This document shows, one piece after another, positions 44,682-54,077 of a stretch of 64,000 bases of DNA. Origin of the DNA: CAVTQY01 sp963736975 (GTDB lineage Bacteria; Pseudomonadota; Alphaproteobacteria; Acetobacterales; Acetobacteraceae). Position 1 is the stretch's first letter. Every line of letters begins with the position of its first letter. Below the pieces are notes generated by a model. The model ran no database searches. It saw only the letters and a list, made by a program, of their open reading frames with translations, and had not been told where the DNA came from. Location of the stretch: contig CAVTQY010000001.1 in the NCBI GenBank assembly GCA_963736975.1, positions 372,001 to 436,000 on the forward strand, given 5' to 3'. A program made the position numbers and the translations under genes.

Positions 44682-45562
44682 TGGGCATGTCCCCCGATCA
44701 GCGCGAGCCCTCGGGCTGCTGCCTCGCCATCCAGCCGTTCGGCCATGCCGCCGCAGGCCTCGATCGCCCGTCCATACAGCGCGGTCAGTTCCGCGGCGCC
44801 GATTACATGCACGAGCGTCGCCGTCGGCACGCCGGCAAGCGCCGCCCGCACCTCATGGCCGATCAGCAGCCCGGAGAGATAGGAGGCACCGTCGCTATCG
44901 CTCAGGTGTCCGGCCAGCGCCAGCGCGCGCACGCCGAACAGATGGTGCAGCAGGCCGCCCGGCTCGCCTGAGCGGGTCACCCCCGCTTCGAAACTCGCCG
45001 CGTCGGTGGCGCTGCCGTCACGCATCATGCGGGCCAGAATCGTGTGGCCGCGCAGCGCCGCGAATGCCTCGCCGGTGAGATGGGTGGTGAAGCCGGTGAT
45101 GCGACCGGTCTCGACCCGCGCCCATTTCGAATGCGTGCCCGGTAGGCAGGCCCAGCCAGCGCCGCCCATGCCGGCCAGCGCGCCGATCACCTGCGCTTCC
45201 TCGCCGCGCGCGAATTCCGGGACGCCCGCCTCATCGCGGGCCGAAAGACCCGGGACCAGTTTCACCTGCGCCCAGTCGAACGCCACCTCCACCAGCGCGG
45301 TGGCAATCTCGGCCGGGCCGGCCGGGCACGGAAGGTAGGGCGCCTCCACCCAGCCCTGGCGGCTGCCGATCATCCCGGACAGCAGAACATGGCGTTCGCC
45401 GGCCGCGAGCCACGGGCCGATCTCTTCCCGCAGCGTGTCGGCGAACCGCCCGTCCGGTACCGCCATGATCCCGCGCGGACTGCCCTTGCGGTCGCGGATC
45501 CGGCCCTCCGCCGTCAGGCGGAAGGCGCGAAAGCTGGTAGTGCCCCAGTCGATCCCGATCAT
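44672..45562 (-). CDS. dgoK: 2-dehydro-3-deoxygalactonokinase
   Basis: DgoK phosphorylates 2-dehydro-3-deoxygalactonate. It has 296 residues starting MIGIDWGTTSFRAFRLTAEG, a phosphate-binding motif of the sugar-kinase/Hsp70/actin fold, with LLSGMIGSRQGWVEAPYLPCP and LPGTHSKWARVETGRI. It forms a unit with dgoA; galactonate dehydratase and the transporter are not here. It is divergent from the DNA glycosylase gene. Confidence 0.93.
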   Translation of the reverse strand: MIGIDWGTTSFRAFRLTAEGRIRDRKGSPRGIMAVPDGRFADTLREEIGPWLAAGERHVLLSGMIGSRQGWVEAPYLPCPAGPAEIATALVEVAFDWAQVKLVPGLSARDEAGVPEFARGEEAQVIGALAGMGGAGWACLPGTHSKWARVETGRITGFTTHLTGEAFAALRGHTILARMMRDGSATDAASFEAGVTRSGEPGGLLHHLFGVRALALAGHLSDSDGASYLSGLLIGHEVRAALAGVPTATLVHVIGAAELTALYGRAIEACGGMAERLDGEAAARGLALIGGHAQWS

Positions 45563-45619
45563 CGGCTGCTTGACCCCTGGCTCGGGTCCCTCCCCTGGTT
45601 CGGCAGGATCAATCTTGGT

Positions 45620-46225
45620 ATGTGGCTAGCCTCCGTGAAGCCTCTCACCCGCCGTCAATTGCCGTCGGACTGCACCGAGCTGGCCCAGTTCCTGATCGGC
45701 AAGCTGGTGGTGCGACGCTGGCCCGAGGGCGAGGCGGTCGGCCGCATCGTCGAAACCGAGGCCTATCTGCCCGACGACGCCGCGTGCCACGCTTTTCGCG
45801 GGCGCACCACGCGCAACGCCTCGTTGTTCCTGCGGCCCGGCCATGCCTACGTGTATCTCGCCTACGGGGCCGCGTTCATGCTGAATGTCTCGGCCGAGCC
45901 GGCCGGCATCGGCGCCGGCGTGCTCCTGCGGGCGATGGAGCCGATCCACGGGATCGAGTTTATGCGCCGGCGACGCGGAACCGTGCCGCTGCGGGACATA
46001 GCGCGCGGCCCCGGACGGCTGGCGGCGGCGCTGGGCGTCGATCGCACGCTGGACGGAGTGGATTTGTGCGCAAAGGGTAATCTCTTCCTCGCAACCGATG
46101 GCGCGCCGGCACCCGAGATCGGCAGCACCGTGCGCGTCGGCCTTACCAAGGACGCAGACCGCGTGCTGCGGTTCTACCAATTCGGCAGCCAGTTCGTCAG
46201 CGGACCGCGATGGCTGAGCCCGTGA
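45620..46225 (+). CDS. 3-methyladenine DNA glycosylase (AAG/MPG family)
   Basis: A 201-residue alkyladenine glycosylase that excises alkylated purines. From the ATG at 45620: LARFLIGK-like AQFLIGKLVVRRWPEG, the catalytic EAYLPDDAACHAFRGRTTRN (Glu activates water), AYVYLAYGAAFMLNV and ARGPGRLAAALGVDRTLDG. Upstream in-frame codons overlap dgoK antisense and are not part of the family. It overlaps the next gene by 16 bases. Confidence 0.92.
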   Translation: MWLASVKPLTRRQLPSDCTELAQFLIGKLVVRRWPEGEAVGRIVETEAYLPDDAACHAFRGRTTRNASLFLRPGHAYVYLAYGAAFMLNVSAEPAGIGAGVLLRAMEPIHGIEFMRRRRGTVPLRDIARGPGRLAAALGVDRTLDGVDLCAKGNLFLATDGAPAPEIGSTVRVGLTKDADRVLRFYQFGSQFVSGPRWLSP

Positions 46226-46749
46226 CCTCGGGCGCCGATCGGGTTCATGTTGACGGGATGCCACTACTTCATCCCGACTCGTTGCGACACGCCGCCGCCC
46301 TGCTCGACGAGTGCCGCGCGCGCCGGCTCATGCTCGCCACCGCCGAAAGCTGCACGGGCGGCCTGATCGCCGCCGCGCTCACCGCCATACCGGGCTCCTC
46401 GGACGTGGTGGAACGGGGGTTCGTCACCTATTCGAACGAGGCCAAGACCGAGCTGGTCGGGGTTCCGGCGGCGCTGATAGCGGAGCATGGCGCGGTCAGC
46501 GAGCCGGTCGCCCGTGCCATGGCTGAAGGCGCGATTGCCCAGTCGCGTGCTGATATCGCCATCTCCGTCACCGGCGTGGCCGGCCCCGGCGGCGGCAGCG
46601 CCGCCAAACCGGTGGGTCTGGTGTGGTTCGGCCTCGCCCGCCGCGGCGCCCCCACCCATACGGAGCACCGGATCTTGCCCGGCGACCGCACCGAGATCCG
46701 CGCGGCCAGCGTCGACACAGCGCTGGAGTTGCTCCGCGGCGCTCTATGA
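46210..46749 (+). CDS. CinA C-terminal-domain nicotinamide-nucleotide amidohydrolase (PncC-like)
   Basis: A single CinA C-terminal domain, 179 residues. It shows TAESCTGGLIAAALTAIPGS, TYSNEAKTELVGVP and SVTGVAGPGGGSAAKPVGLV, matching the NMN deamidase family of pyridine-nucleotide salvage. The start at 46210 overlaps the glycosylase gene; an ATG at 46258 (MPLLHPDSLRHAAAL) would also leave the full domain. Confidence 0.9.
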   Translation: MAEPVTSGADRVHVDGMPLLHPDSLRHAAALLDECRARRLMLATAESCTGGLIAAALTAIPGSSDVVERGFVTYSNEAKTELVGVPAALIAEHGAVSEPVARAMAEGAIAQSRADIAISVTGVAGPGGGSAAKPVGLVWFGLARRGAPTHTEHRILPGDRTEIRAASVDTALELLRGAL

Positions 46750-46758
46750 GCCGCGCAT

Positions 46759-48567
46759 TTACGGTGCCGTCAGACCAAGAACAGCCGGCGTCACCGCGTC
46801 CAGCGTCAGCGGAATTCGAGTGAGTCTTCCCAGCATCGCCCCGGTCCGCAGGTCCGTCACCTGAAAAGCCTCCGGCAGCGTAACCACGACCTGCTCCGCC
46901 CCAACATTTTCGGCAAAATCGCGCTGCACGCCCAGAACCGTCTCGGCACCATCCTGAAACGCATAAGTCTCCACATCCGGGGCGGAGACCGTGAACGCCG
47001 CGTGCACCCCGGCGTGCGCCAGCGCCGCTTGCAGCGTGCCGCGATCGCCGGTCGGCAGGATCGCGCCGCCTCGGCCATTGAATATATCAACCAGCGGCGG
47101 ACTAGCCCGCCGTCTGCCATGGTCGTCGTACAGCCCCGGCTCGGCATCGGCCAACACCACACCGCCCTGCGAGGCAAAGCGGCGAACAGCCTGTACTTCC
47201 GCGTCCGAAAGGGCGATCGTGGCGGGCAAAATCAACACGCGAGCCCCGTTCAGCTCGCCGCGCGCGAGTTGACCCGGGCCGACATAAGCAGGCGAGACCC
47301 CGAGATGCATCAGCGCATCGCCCGCCGAGGCCAGCGTCTCCCGCTCGGCATTGCCCCTATCGTCATCATCGAGAGAGCGGGTGATCCAGGCCGCCGGGTC
47401 CGACCGTTGCTCCAGCAACCAATGGATACGGAAACTCGGTGGCGAATACAGAATGGCGACGGGACCGTGGACGGGACTGGCGTTCAGCACCGCCGTGCCA
47501 AGCGGTCCGCGCAACGCGGCGAACACCGGAGCATAAGCCTCGCCGTCCGGACCCAACGACCCATCCTGACCGACGATGCGCCCCTTCGGGTCCCACAGGG
47601 CCAGGCCGCGGCATCCCTCCAGCCAGCGCTGCCAAATCGCGTGCAAGGCCTGCGGGTCTGCGCGAAAGCTGGTTGTCAAAGGAACCACCGCAGGGTTCTG
47701 CGAACGGAGAATCGCGAGGTTCTCATACGTCGGATAGATTTCCACCACGTCCACGGCATGCGCGATCAGTGTGTAGTCGTAGCCGCCCCAGCCGGGCACC
47801 TGCGCGCCCTCGATGGCGGCCAGCGCGGTCGGGTCCGCGCGATGCACGGCATCGGTGCCGGCGCGCAGGCTGCTGGCAAACGCGTCGTCCATCCATGCTT
47901 TGAAGTCCGACCAGGCGGCGTAATTCCCGTCGGTGCGCGCGATGGCCTGTTCGGTCAACTCCGGCTTCGCCTCGCTCCAATCCGTGTAGTGCGTGCCCCA
48001 CTCGCGGTTCAGCGCCGCCACCGAGCCGTATTGCGCGCGCAGCCAGGTGCGGAACGCGTCCAGCGCGACCGGCGACAGGTCGAAGTCCCAAGGTGCGGCC
48101 AGCTCGGCAATGCCGGTCTCGTCGCCCAAGCTGTAATACAGCGGGTGATCGGGGGCCGCCGCATGCACCACCGCCGTCAGCCGATCCTCGATCCGCTGCA
48201 ACCAGACCGGATCGGAAAGGCTCGGATCGCGCAGGAACACCGAGAGGTCTGCCGGGTCGGCGCTGTAGCGCCGCTGCAAGGCGGCGAAACGCGCGCCGAT
48301 CCGCTGATCGGGCAACCAGCGGTGATAGGCGGCATAGAAATCGGTGGCGATATTCTCGACGTAGTAGCGCATCCCGGCGCTGCGCAGCGCATCGGCCTTT
48401 GCCGGATCGAACACCATGCCGGCGGTGACCCCGATGCGCTTGAGCGTGGCAAGCTGCGCTTCCGTGCGCGGCTGCCATTCGATGATCTGATACTCCGGCC
48501 AGGTCGCCGCAATTGCCGCCGCGGTCGGGACCAACAGCGCAGTGAGGGCAGCCAGCAGATATTTCAT
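46759..48567 (-). CDS. exported GH42-like beta-galactosidase family hydrolase
   Basis: A 602-residue protein with a signal peptide (MKYLLAALTALLVPTAAAIA, cleavage near residue 21) and a TIM-barrel related to GH42. HPLYYSLGDETGIAELAAPW carries Glu150 in the place of the acid/base, and FRTWLRAQYGSVAALNREWG follows as in GH42. From about residue 360 there is a flavodoxin-like trimerisation domain (RVLILPATIALSDAEVQAVR, FASQGGVVLADAEPG). Its substrate is uncertain. The start overlaps the folC stop by four bases, so a carbohydrate hydrolase is coupled to housekeeping genes. The dgoK/dgoA pair 1.2 kb further on would fit use of released galactose. Confidence 0.75.
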   Translation of the reverse strand: MKYLLAALTALLVPTAAAIAATWPEYQIIEWQPRTEAQLATLKRIGVTAGMVFDPAKADALRSAGMRYYVENIATDFYAAYHRWLPDQRIGARFAALQRRYSADPADLSVFLRDPSLSDPVWLQRIEDRLTAVVHAAAPDHPLYYSLGDETGIAELAAPWDFDLSPVALDAFRTWLRAQYGSVAALNREWGTHYTDWSEAKPELTEQAIARTDGNYAAWSDFKAWMDDAFASSLRAGTDAVHRADPTALAAIEGAQVPGWGGYDYTLIAHAVDVVEIYPTYENLAILRSQNPAVVPLTTSFRADPQALHAIWQRWLEGCRGLALWDPKGRIVGQDGSLGPDGEAYAPVFAALRGPLGTAVLNASPVHGPVAILYSPPSFRIHWLLEQRSDPAAWITRSLDDDDRGNAERETLASAGDALMHLGVSPAYVGPGQLARGELNGARVLILPATIALSDAEVQAVRRFASQGGVVLADAEPGLYDDHGRRRASPPLVDIFNGRGGAILPTGDRGTLQAALAHAGVHAAFTVSAPDVETYAFQDGAETVLGVQRDFAENVGAEQVVVTLPEAFQVTDLRTGAMLGRLTRIPLTLDAVTPAVLGLTAP

Positions 48568-49829
48568 GGGGAACCCCTATCGAGCTTCAACACCTCGCCC
48601 GCCAGATAAAGAGTCCCGCAGATCAGCACGCGCGCCGGTCCACGATCGCCGGCGATCGCACGCAAAGCATCGACGACATGCGGACCTGGCTGCGCAACAC
48701 CACCCGAAGCAGCGATGATCCCCTCCACCGGCAACGCCAGATGTTGACCGGGTTCCGCCACAGCCCACACTGACGACGCATGGTGCAACAGCGGGCGCAA
48801 AAACGCGGCCGCGTCCTTCGACTGGTTCATCCCCACCAGGAGATGCACCGGCCGATCAGCCCAGCTCGCCAGATGCGCCCCGAGCGCCTCGCCGGCCCCG
48901 GGATTGTGCCCGCCATCGAGCCACAGCTCCCAGCCGGGCGGCAGCAGCCCCGCCAGCGCACCATGCAGCCGTTGCAGCCGAGCCGGCCATTCCGCCCGTG
49001 CCACGCCCGCCAGGATGGCAGTGTCGGGAACCGCAAGCGCTGTTGCCCGCAACGCCGCGATCGCGATCCCGACATTGTCGAGCTGATGCGCACCCGGCAG
49101 CGACAACGGCGGCAGATCGAGCGCACCGCGTGCGTCGGAATACCGCCGTCCCTCCATCCACCAGTCGCGACCGCGCAGACGCAGCGGCGCTCCAACATGC
49201 TCGGCGGCGGCGCGCAGTGCGCCCAGCGCCTCATGCGTCTGCGCACCGACCGCCACCGGAACGCCCGGTTTCATAATGCCCGCCTTCTCGGCGGCGATCG
49301 CGGCAATCGTGTCGCCGAGCAGCTCGCGATGATCCAGCGAGAGCGACGTGATCGCGCAAGCCGCCGGCCGCTCGATGACATTCGTCGCGTCGCCCCGCCC
49401 CCCGAGACCCACTTCCAGCACAGCCAAATCCGCCGGCATTGCCGCAAACAGATGAAACGCCGCGGCGGTAATAACCTCGAAGACGGTGATCGGCTCGCCG
49501 GCGTTCACCCGTTCGATCTCCTGCAGCGCCGAAGCAAGCGCATCATCGGAGACAAGCTGCCCGGCAATACGGATCCGCTCGTTGAAGCGCACGAGATGCG
49601 GCGAGGTATATACATGCACGCGCATCTCTGCCGCTTCGGCCATGGCCCGCAGAAATGCGCAAGTGCTGCCCTTCCCGTTGGTCCCCGCCACATGGATGGC
49701 TGCCGGCAGACGCCGCTCCGGCGAACCCAGCCGCAGCAGCAGACGCCGCAGCCGCTCCAGGCTGAGATCGATCAGCAGCGGATGCAGCCCATGGAGCCGC
49801 GCGACGATATCCTCGATACGGTCGGTCAC
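48564..49829 (-). CDS. folC: folylpolyglutamate synthase / dihydrofolate synthase
   Basis: FolC adds glutamate to dihydropteroate and folates. The 421 residues include the P-loop region HVAGTNGKGSTCAFLRAMAE, VYTSPHLVRFNERIRI, LEVGLGGRGDATNVI and ITSLSLDHRELLGDT. It is the usual neighbour of accD in alphaproteobacteria and overlaps it by four bases. Confidence 0.95.
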   Translation of the reverse strand: MTDRIEDIVARLHGLHPLLIDLSLERLRRLLLRLGSPERRLPAAIHVAGTNGKGSTCAFLRAMAEAAEMRVHVYTSPHLVRFNERIRIAGQLVSDDALASALQEIERVNAGEPITVFEVITAAAFHLFAAMPADLAVLEVGLGGRGDATNVIERPAACAITSLSLDHRELLGDTIAAIAAEKAGIMKPGVPVAVGAQTHEALGALRAAAEHVGAPLRLRGRDWWMEGRRYSDARGALDLPPLSLPGAHQLDNVGIAIAALRATALAVPDTAILAGVARAEWPARLQRLHGALAGLLPPGWELWLDGGHNPGAGEALGAHLASWADRPVHLLVGMNQSKDAAAFLRPLLHHASSVWAVAEPGQHLALPVEGIIAASGGVAQPGPHVVDALRAIAGDRGPARVLICGTLYLAGEVLKLDRGSP

Positions 49830-50713
49830 TCGGCGGCTTGCGGCAGGGGCTCGGCCGACACCGGCTCCTTGTCTCCCAGCAATGCCAGGATCCTGGCGAG
49901 GATGGCGCGCAACTCGGTGCGCTTCACCACCATGTCGATAATCCCATGCTCGTGCAAATATTCGGCACGCTGGAAACCATCCGGCAGTTTCTCATGCACC
50001 GTCTGCTCAATCACCCGCGCGCCGGCAAAACCGATCAGCGCGCCGGGTTCGGCGATGTGGATGTCGCCGAGCATCGCGAAACTCGCGGTCACGCCGCCGG
50101 TGGTTGGGTCGGTAAGCACGACGATATACGGCAGTCCGGCGCGCTTCACGAGACGCGTCGCCATCACCGTCTTCGGCATCTGCATCAGGCTGATGGCGCC
50201 CTCATGCATACGCGCGCCGCCGGACGCGGTGAACACGATCAGCGGCGCTTCCTGCAACACCGCGAGCCGCGCGGCTGCCAGCAGCCCTTCGCCGACGCCC
50301 GCCCCCATGGACCCGCCGATGAACTCGAACTCCATCGCCGCAACTATCGCACGCCGGCCCTCGATGGTGCCATGCGCAACGGCGAGCGCTTCCTCCATGT
50401 GGGTTTTGTCGCGTGCCTCCTTAAGCCGGTCGGTGTAACGCTTCGTGTCGCGAAAGCGTAGCGGATCGGGCGGCACCCTGGGCATTTCGATGCGGGTGAA
50501 AGCATTGGCATCGAAAGTCCAGCTCAGGCGCTCCGCCGCGCTGGCCCGCATATGATGCCCGCAATGCGGGCAGACCTTCAGATTGGCCTCTAGCTCGCGC
50601 GCAAAGATCATTTGCTGACATGCCGGGCACTGATGCCAGAGATTGTCCGGCACGTCGCGCCGCGCGAACAGCGTGCGGATTTTCGGGCGAACGAATTCGG
50701 TGAGCCAACTCAT
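49826..50713 (-). CDS. accD: acetyl-CoA carboxylase carboxyltransferase subunit beta
   Basis: AccD with AccA transfers CO2 to acetyl-CoA for fatty-acid synthesis. The 295 residues have the N-terminal Cys4 zinc ribbon (CPACQQ, CPHCGHH) and the crotonase-like core with MEFEFIGGSMGAGVGEGLL and FTASGGARMHEGAISLMQMP. It overlaps trpA and folC by four bases each. Confidence 0.97.
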   Translation of the reverse strand: MSWLTEFVRPKIRTLFARRDVPDNLWHQCPACQQMIFARELEANLKVCPHCGHHMRASAAERLSWTFDANAFTRIEMPRVPPDPLRFRDTKRYTDRLKEARDKTHMEEALAVAHGTIEGRRAIVAAMEFEFIGGSMGAGVGEGLLAAARLAVLQEAPLIVFTASGGARMHEGAISLMQMPKTVMATRLVKRAGLPYIVVLTDPTTGGVTASFAMLGDIHIAEPGALIGFAGARVIEQTVHEKLPDGFQRAEYLHEHGIIDMVVKRTELRAILARILALLGDKEPVSAEPLPQAAE

Positions 50714-51540
50714 GCGTGCGCCCGCGCCCCTCGCACGCCTGCCGCCAGCGCGCGCACCTGATCGAGCACGCGTCCCACCGTATCAGCGCGCGCCCTGCCC
50801 TGCTCATCCAACGATGCCGCCAGGATGTCGATCAGCGCCGAGGCTACCACAGCGCCATCCGCCGCACGCGCCACCGTCGCCGCCTGCTCCGGGCTGCGCA
50901 CGCCGAACCCTACCGCGATCGGCAAGTTGGTAACTTTCCGGATGCGCGGAATCGTCTCCCCGAGATGCTCGGCGGTAGCGGTGCGAGTGCCGGTGATCCC
51001 GGTGATGCTGACGTAATACACGAAACCGGAGCTTCCGGCGAGTACGACAGGCAGGCGTTTGTCGCCCGTGGTCGGCGCCACCAGCCGGATCACGTCGAGC
51101 GCGCAGGCGGCAGCGTGGGGCAGCAGCAGGTCGGCTTCTTCCGTCGGCAGGTCCACCACGATCAGGCCGTCCACGCCGGCGGTTGCGGCATCGGTACAGA
51201 ACCGCTCCGAACCATAGGACAGCACCGGGTTGAGATACCCCATCAGTACGATGGGCGTCGCATCATCCTCACGGCGAAACTCCCGCACCATGCCGAGGGT
51301 ATGCGCCATCTTCACCCCAGCCCTAAGCGCGCGTTTGCCTGCCGCCTGAATGGTCGGTCCATCGGCCATCGGGTCGGTGAAAGGCATGCCGATCTCGATC
51401 AGGTCGGCGCCCGCTTCCGGCATGCCGCGCAACAGCGCCATCGAGGTCGGAGCATCCGGGTCCCACGCCTCCACGAATGGGATCAGCGCGCCGCGGCCCT
51501 CACGCTTCAGCGCGCCGAAACGCGAGGCGATGCGGCTCAC
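50710..51540 (-). CDS. trpA: tryptophan synthase alpha subunit
   Basis: TrpA cleaves indole-3-glycerol phosphate to indole and glyceraldehyde-3-phosphate. In 276 residues it shows DLIEIGMPFTDPMADGPTIQ (catalytic Glu), LIVVDLPTEEADLL (catalytic Asp) and GFVYYVSITGITGTR. A palindromic repeat lies in the 79-bp spacer after trpB. Confidence 0.96.
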   Translation of the reverse strand: MSRIASRFGALKREGRGALIPFVEAWDPDAPTSMALLRGMPEAGADLIEIGMPFTDPMADGPTIQAAGKRALRAGVKMAHTLGMVREFRREDDATPIVLMGYLNPVLSYGSERFCTDAATAGVDGLIVVDLPTEEADLLLPHAAACALDVIRLVAPTTGDKRLPVVLAGSSGFVYYVSITGITGTRTATAEHLGETIPRIRKVTNLPIAVGFGVRSPEQAATVARAADGAVVASALIDILAASLDEQGRARADTVGRVLDQVRALAAGVRGARAHA

Positions 51541-51542
51541 GT

Positions 51543-51578
51543 CGTCATGGCCGGCGAAGGCAGGCCATCCACGTCTTT
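51543..51578. repeat. REP-like palindromic repeat copy 3, between trpB and trpA
   Basis: CGTCATGGCCGGCGAAGGCA followed by GGCCATCCACGTCTTTT. It shares the outer parts CGTCATGGCCGG and CCATCCACGTCTT with the copy at 13187, while the inner loop differs. It lies 2 bp upstream of the trpA ATG on the minus strand. Confidence 0.65.
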
Positions 51579-51619
51579 TCCACCGCGATGACGCGCCCCG
51601 CCGGATAGGTTATCTGCCA

Positions 51620-52846
<1,227 letters not shown>

Positions 52847-52982
52847 GATATGTGCTCCATCCGCGCCCCCTTAGCGCAGGACCGGCCCAGCGTCACGCCC
52901 CGGCACGCTGAAATGTCTCTCCTCGGGAACCGTCTTGTGTTACATTTGCAAAAATAACCAGGACCAAAGGGAGAAACGCGCC

Positions 52983-53939
52983 ATGGTTGGATCGGCGGCT
53001 TGCAGGGCCGGAACAGCATTCGCCGCCCTGTGGCTTGGAGCATTCCTGCAGCCCGCGGCCGCCGTGCCGCAGCCCCCTCCCTCAAGCATCGATGAGACCG
53101 ATGGCGGGCAGTTCCCATTCGGCACCTATGACGAGAACAGCCCCAAGATCACCGCCTGCAAGAAAGCCGATAAATCTGAGGCCTGCGGCCCGGTCGCCGC
53201 GATCAATTCGCTCGTCTATCTGCAGAATCGGTTCCCGTACTACTACTACTACTACTACTACTACGCGAACCCAAAACCGATGCTGGTACCCGATACATCT
53301 GATAAGGGCATCAACACTCTGGCGAACACGCTTGCCAAGGCGATGAACTGCAACTGCCAAACAGGCGGCACAAGCCCGGGCGGGATGGCGATGGGGCTGC
53401 GCAGCTACATGAAAACCGCAGCGCCCGAAACGATTACAGACGTGACCCAGGTGATCAATCCAACCCTGACATGGCTCATGACCGAGCTTTATCACGGCGA
53501 GGACGTGGAGCTCCTGATCACCGAATACGACAAGAACCCGCAAGGAAAATACACCGCCTCGCGAAGCCACTGGATCACTGCCACCGGCGCCGCGACCAAT
53601 GATGTCAACGGGAATGGCTATTTCGATGCCGGGGATACGCCCAAGTCGCTGAGCTACATCGACCCGGGAGGTGATGGCAGCCAGATCAATTCGGGCGAAA
53701 CGGATACTGACAAAGCGCTGGGACTGACCAGCGCGATCACCGGCCACGACCAGCTCGATCTGCCGGCCTATGACTGGGGCCAACCGTCTTCACCAGCCGG
53801 CGCGATAACGGTAATCGCCGACGCGGTCAGCGAAAGCCCGCGCCGCCCGATACCGGAACCGGGCGGCCTCGCACTGCTGGGCTCGGCCACGATCCTGCTG
53901 GTTCGCTCCCTGGCCCGCGGTCTCTCGACCTACCCGTAG
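52983..53939 (+). CDS. PEP-CTERM protein with C39-like cysteine peptidase features
   Basis: The 318 residues from the ATG at 52983 (GGGAGA seven bases upstream) start with a signal peptide (AFAALWLGAFLQPAAA) and end with a PEP-CTERM tail: IPEPGGLALLGSATILLVRS then Arg. The body looks like a papain-fold C39-type peptidase: EACGPVAAINSLVYLQ (Cys68), RSHWITATGAA (His196) and LSYIDPGG (Asp227) in the right order. An EF-hand-like DVNGNGYFDAGD (207-218) sits between His and Asp. Residues 86-94 are nine tyrosines encoded by (TAC)9. Activity is inferred from motifs only. It is divergent from trpB. Confidence 0.78.
   Translation: MVGSAACRAGTAFAALWLGAFLQPAAAVPQPPPSSIDETDGGQFPFGTYDENSPKITACKKADKSEACGPVAAINSLVYLQNRFPYYYYYYYYYANPKPMLVPDTSDKGINTLANTLAKAMNCNCQTGGTSPGGMAMGLRSYMKTAAPETITDVTQVINPTLTWLMTELYHGEDVELLITEYDKNPQGKYTASRSHWITATGAATNDVNGNGYFDAGDTPKSLSYIDPGGDGSQINSGETDTDKALGLTSAITGHDQLDLPAYDWGQPSSPAGAITVIADAVSESPRRPIPEPGGLALLGSATILLVRSLARGLSTYP
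53238..53264 (+). repeat. (TAC)9 coding microsatellite
   Basis: Nine perfect TAC repeats inside the PEP-CTERM gene give a run of nine tyrosines. Slippage by whole units would change tract length without shifting frame. Confidence 0.95.
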
Positions 53940-54077
53940 CACCCGACAGAGCTTATTGCACCGCACAACTCACGGCCCTGTGCCTTCTGTCCCCATCATC
54001 GGTGGTGACATCCATCGTCTTTGCTGGAACAATTCGCCGCCGCATCAGGAAACGGGCTTGTGAGGGAGCTGAACCCG

